DNA from: Baffinella frigidus
Lineage: Eukaryota > Cryptophyceae > Cryptomonadales > Baffinellaceae
Assembly: GCA_026770585.1 (NCBI GenBank)
Contig: MU646828.1
Location: forward strand, 10,574-21,770
DNA length: 11,197 bases
Reading direction: 5' to 3'
In this document: in pieces, positions 10,955 through 11,197 of the stretch
How the letters are laid out: each line of letters starts with the position of its first letter
Numbering within the stretch: position 1 is the first letter of the stretch
Translations under genes and position numbers: made by a program
Notes under the pieces: model-generated
Seen by the model: the letters and a program-made list of their open reading frames with translations, nothing else
What the model was told of the DNA's origin: nothing
Database searches by the model: none

Positions 10955-11070
10955 ACGTTTTTGCGTGGTTTTCTTGCAGAGTATGTCTCGGGGCGGAAGC
11001 ACTACCACAGACGCTGCCAGGCTCCGGAGGGATGCACGATCCACCCTATCTACGGCTCCCCCGAAGAAGG
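10955..11070 (+). CDS. EsV-1-7-type first-half exon, copy 2
   Basis: After TTTTCTTGCAG (ending 10979) the frame reads EYVSGRKHYHRRC, QAPEGCTIHPIYGSPEEGPR and KF. C-x5-C followed by T-x-x-P-x-Y-G matches the EsV-1-7 pattern. The expected C-x2-H is not in the following codons (KFIWTQLN), so it either lies in another exon or is lost. The start of this entry includes about 25 bases of T-rich intron shared with copy 1; the exon proper starts near 10980. The open frame continues to a TGA near 11118. Confidence 0.5.
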
Positions 11071-11197
11071 TCCCCGCAAATTTATTTGGACACAACTAAA
11101 CACCAGTTTGTCAATTTGAATTTAAACCACCTTTTTGCTATATCGTGCGTGTGGGGTTTGTGTGGTATGGTGAAGCTATGTCGAGGCTAGCACACTA
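11071..11197. other. AT-richer spacer to the window end
   Basis: No repeat relation or motif seen. An open frame from upstream runs to near 11190 in another phase without recognisable content. Confidence 0.35.

Noticed and set aside
1-11197. CRISPR array, prokaryotic operon or integrated large virus
   Set aside because: Repeats are telomeric, minisatellite or inverted and lack regular unique spacers; there are no ribosome-binding sites or gene strings. EsV-1-7-type motifs also occur in host genomes, and no viral core gene is present.

Overview
This window is the gene-poor, repeat-dense subtelomere of a nuclear chromosome from a eukaryotic microalga or related protist. Plant-type telomere repeats (CCCTAAA on the + strand) open the window and recur as about ten degenerate interstitial blocks. 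The rest is a mosaic of MITE-like inverted-repeat elements, minisatellites, one satellite array, and exon-sized coding pieces bounded by CAG/GT splice-like edges. Fragments of EsV-1-7-type cysteine motifs (a family described from stramenopiles, cryptophytes, a few green algae and large algal viruses), together with the TTTAGGG telomere, make a cryptophyte or stramenopile alga my best guess. The sequence alone does not settle the lineage. There are no bacterial operons, rRNA genes, tRNA genes or CRISPR arrays that I can see.

Region 1 (1-4060) holds a shredded but readable CDC14-like dual-specificity phosphatase gene on the + strand. An exon ending in KFMDVCNGADVVA (308-372) has its splice donor fused to telomere repeats. 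Two copies of the catalytic P-loop exon (HCLAGLxRTG, Cys and Arg kept) lie at 550-618 and 724-791. Five complete or partial copies of the next exon ([24 protein letters not shown] class) lie between 1863 and 2818. Intron phases between the three exon types agree. A possible linker exon (to 3257) and a terminal exon with a stop (3831-4001) follow in a compatible phase. A 150-bp MITE with 4-bp target duplications occurs twice, once inside a phosphatase exon, and a second inverted-repeat element interrupts two more exon copies.

Region 2 (4060-5470) is a nest of short TA-flanked inverted-repeat elements, including one inserted in another, plus short tandem repeats and a perfect 27-nt palindrome. 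Region 3 (5470-6900) is GC-rich with open frames on both strands. I support only a possible minus-strand exon with a CxxC motif (5640-5790) and a hypothetical 199-codon plus-strand ORF with a signal-peptide-like start (6090-6689). Region 4 (6900-7960) is repeats and AT-rich spacer.

Region 5 (7960-11197) carries fragments of EsV-1-7-type motifs on the + strand: two first-half/complete motifs (8012-8066, 8314-8404), a decayed end (9500-9548), three copies of a second-half exon (9961-10478) and two copies of another first-half exon (10832-11070). They are separated by telomere-like arrays (8403-8560, 9556-9958), a 109/124-bp satellite (about 8575-9345) and a T-rich tandem repeat. One motif is interrupted at a GTAAG donor by a 138-bp hairpin that resembles an introner. 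The picture is of two gene families being duplicated, interrupted and decayed near a chromosome end, with telomere repeats and MITEs occupying intron positions. All exon calls come from reading the sequence by eye. Expression and splicing are inferred.
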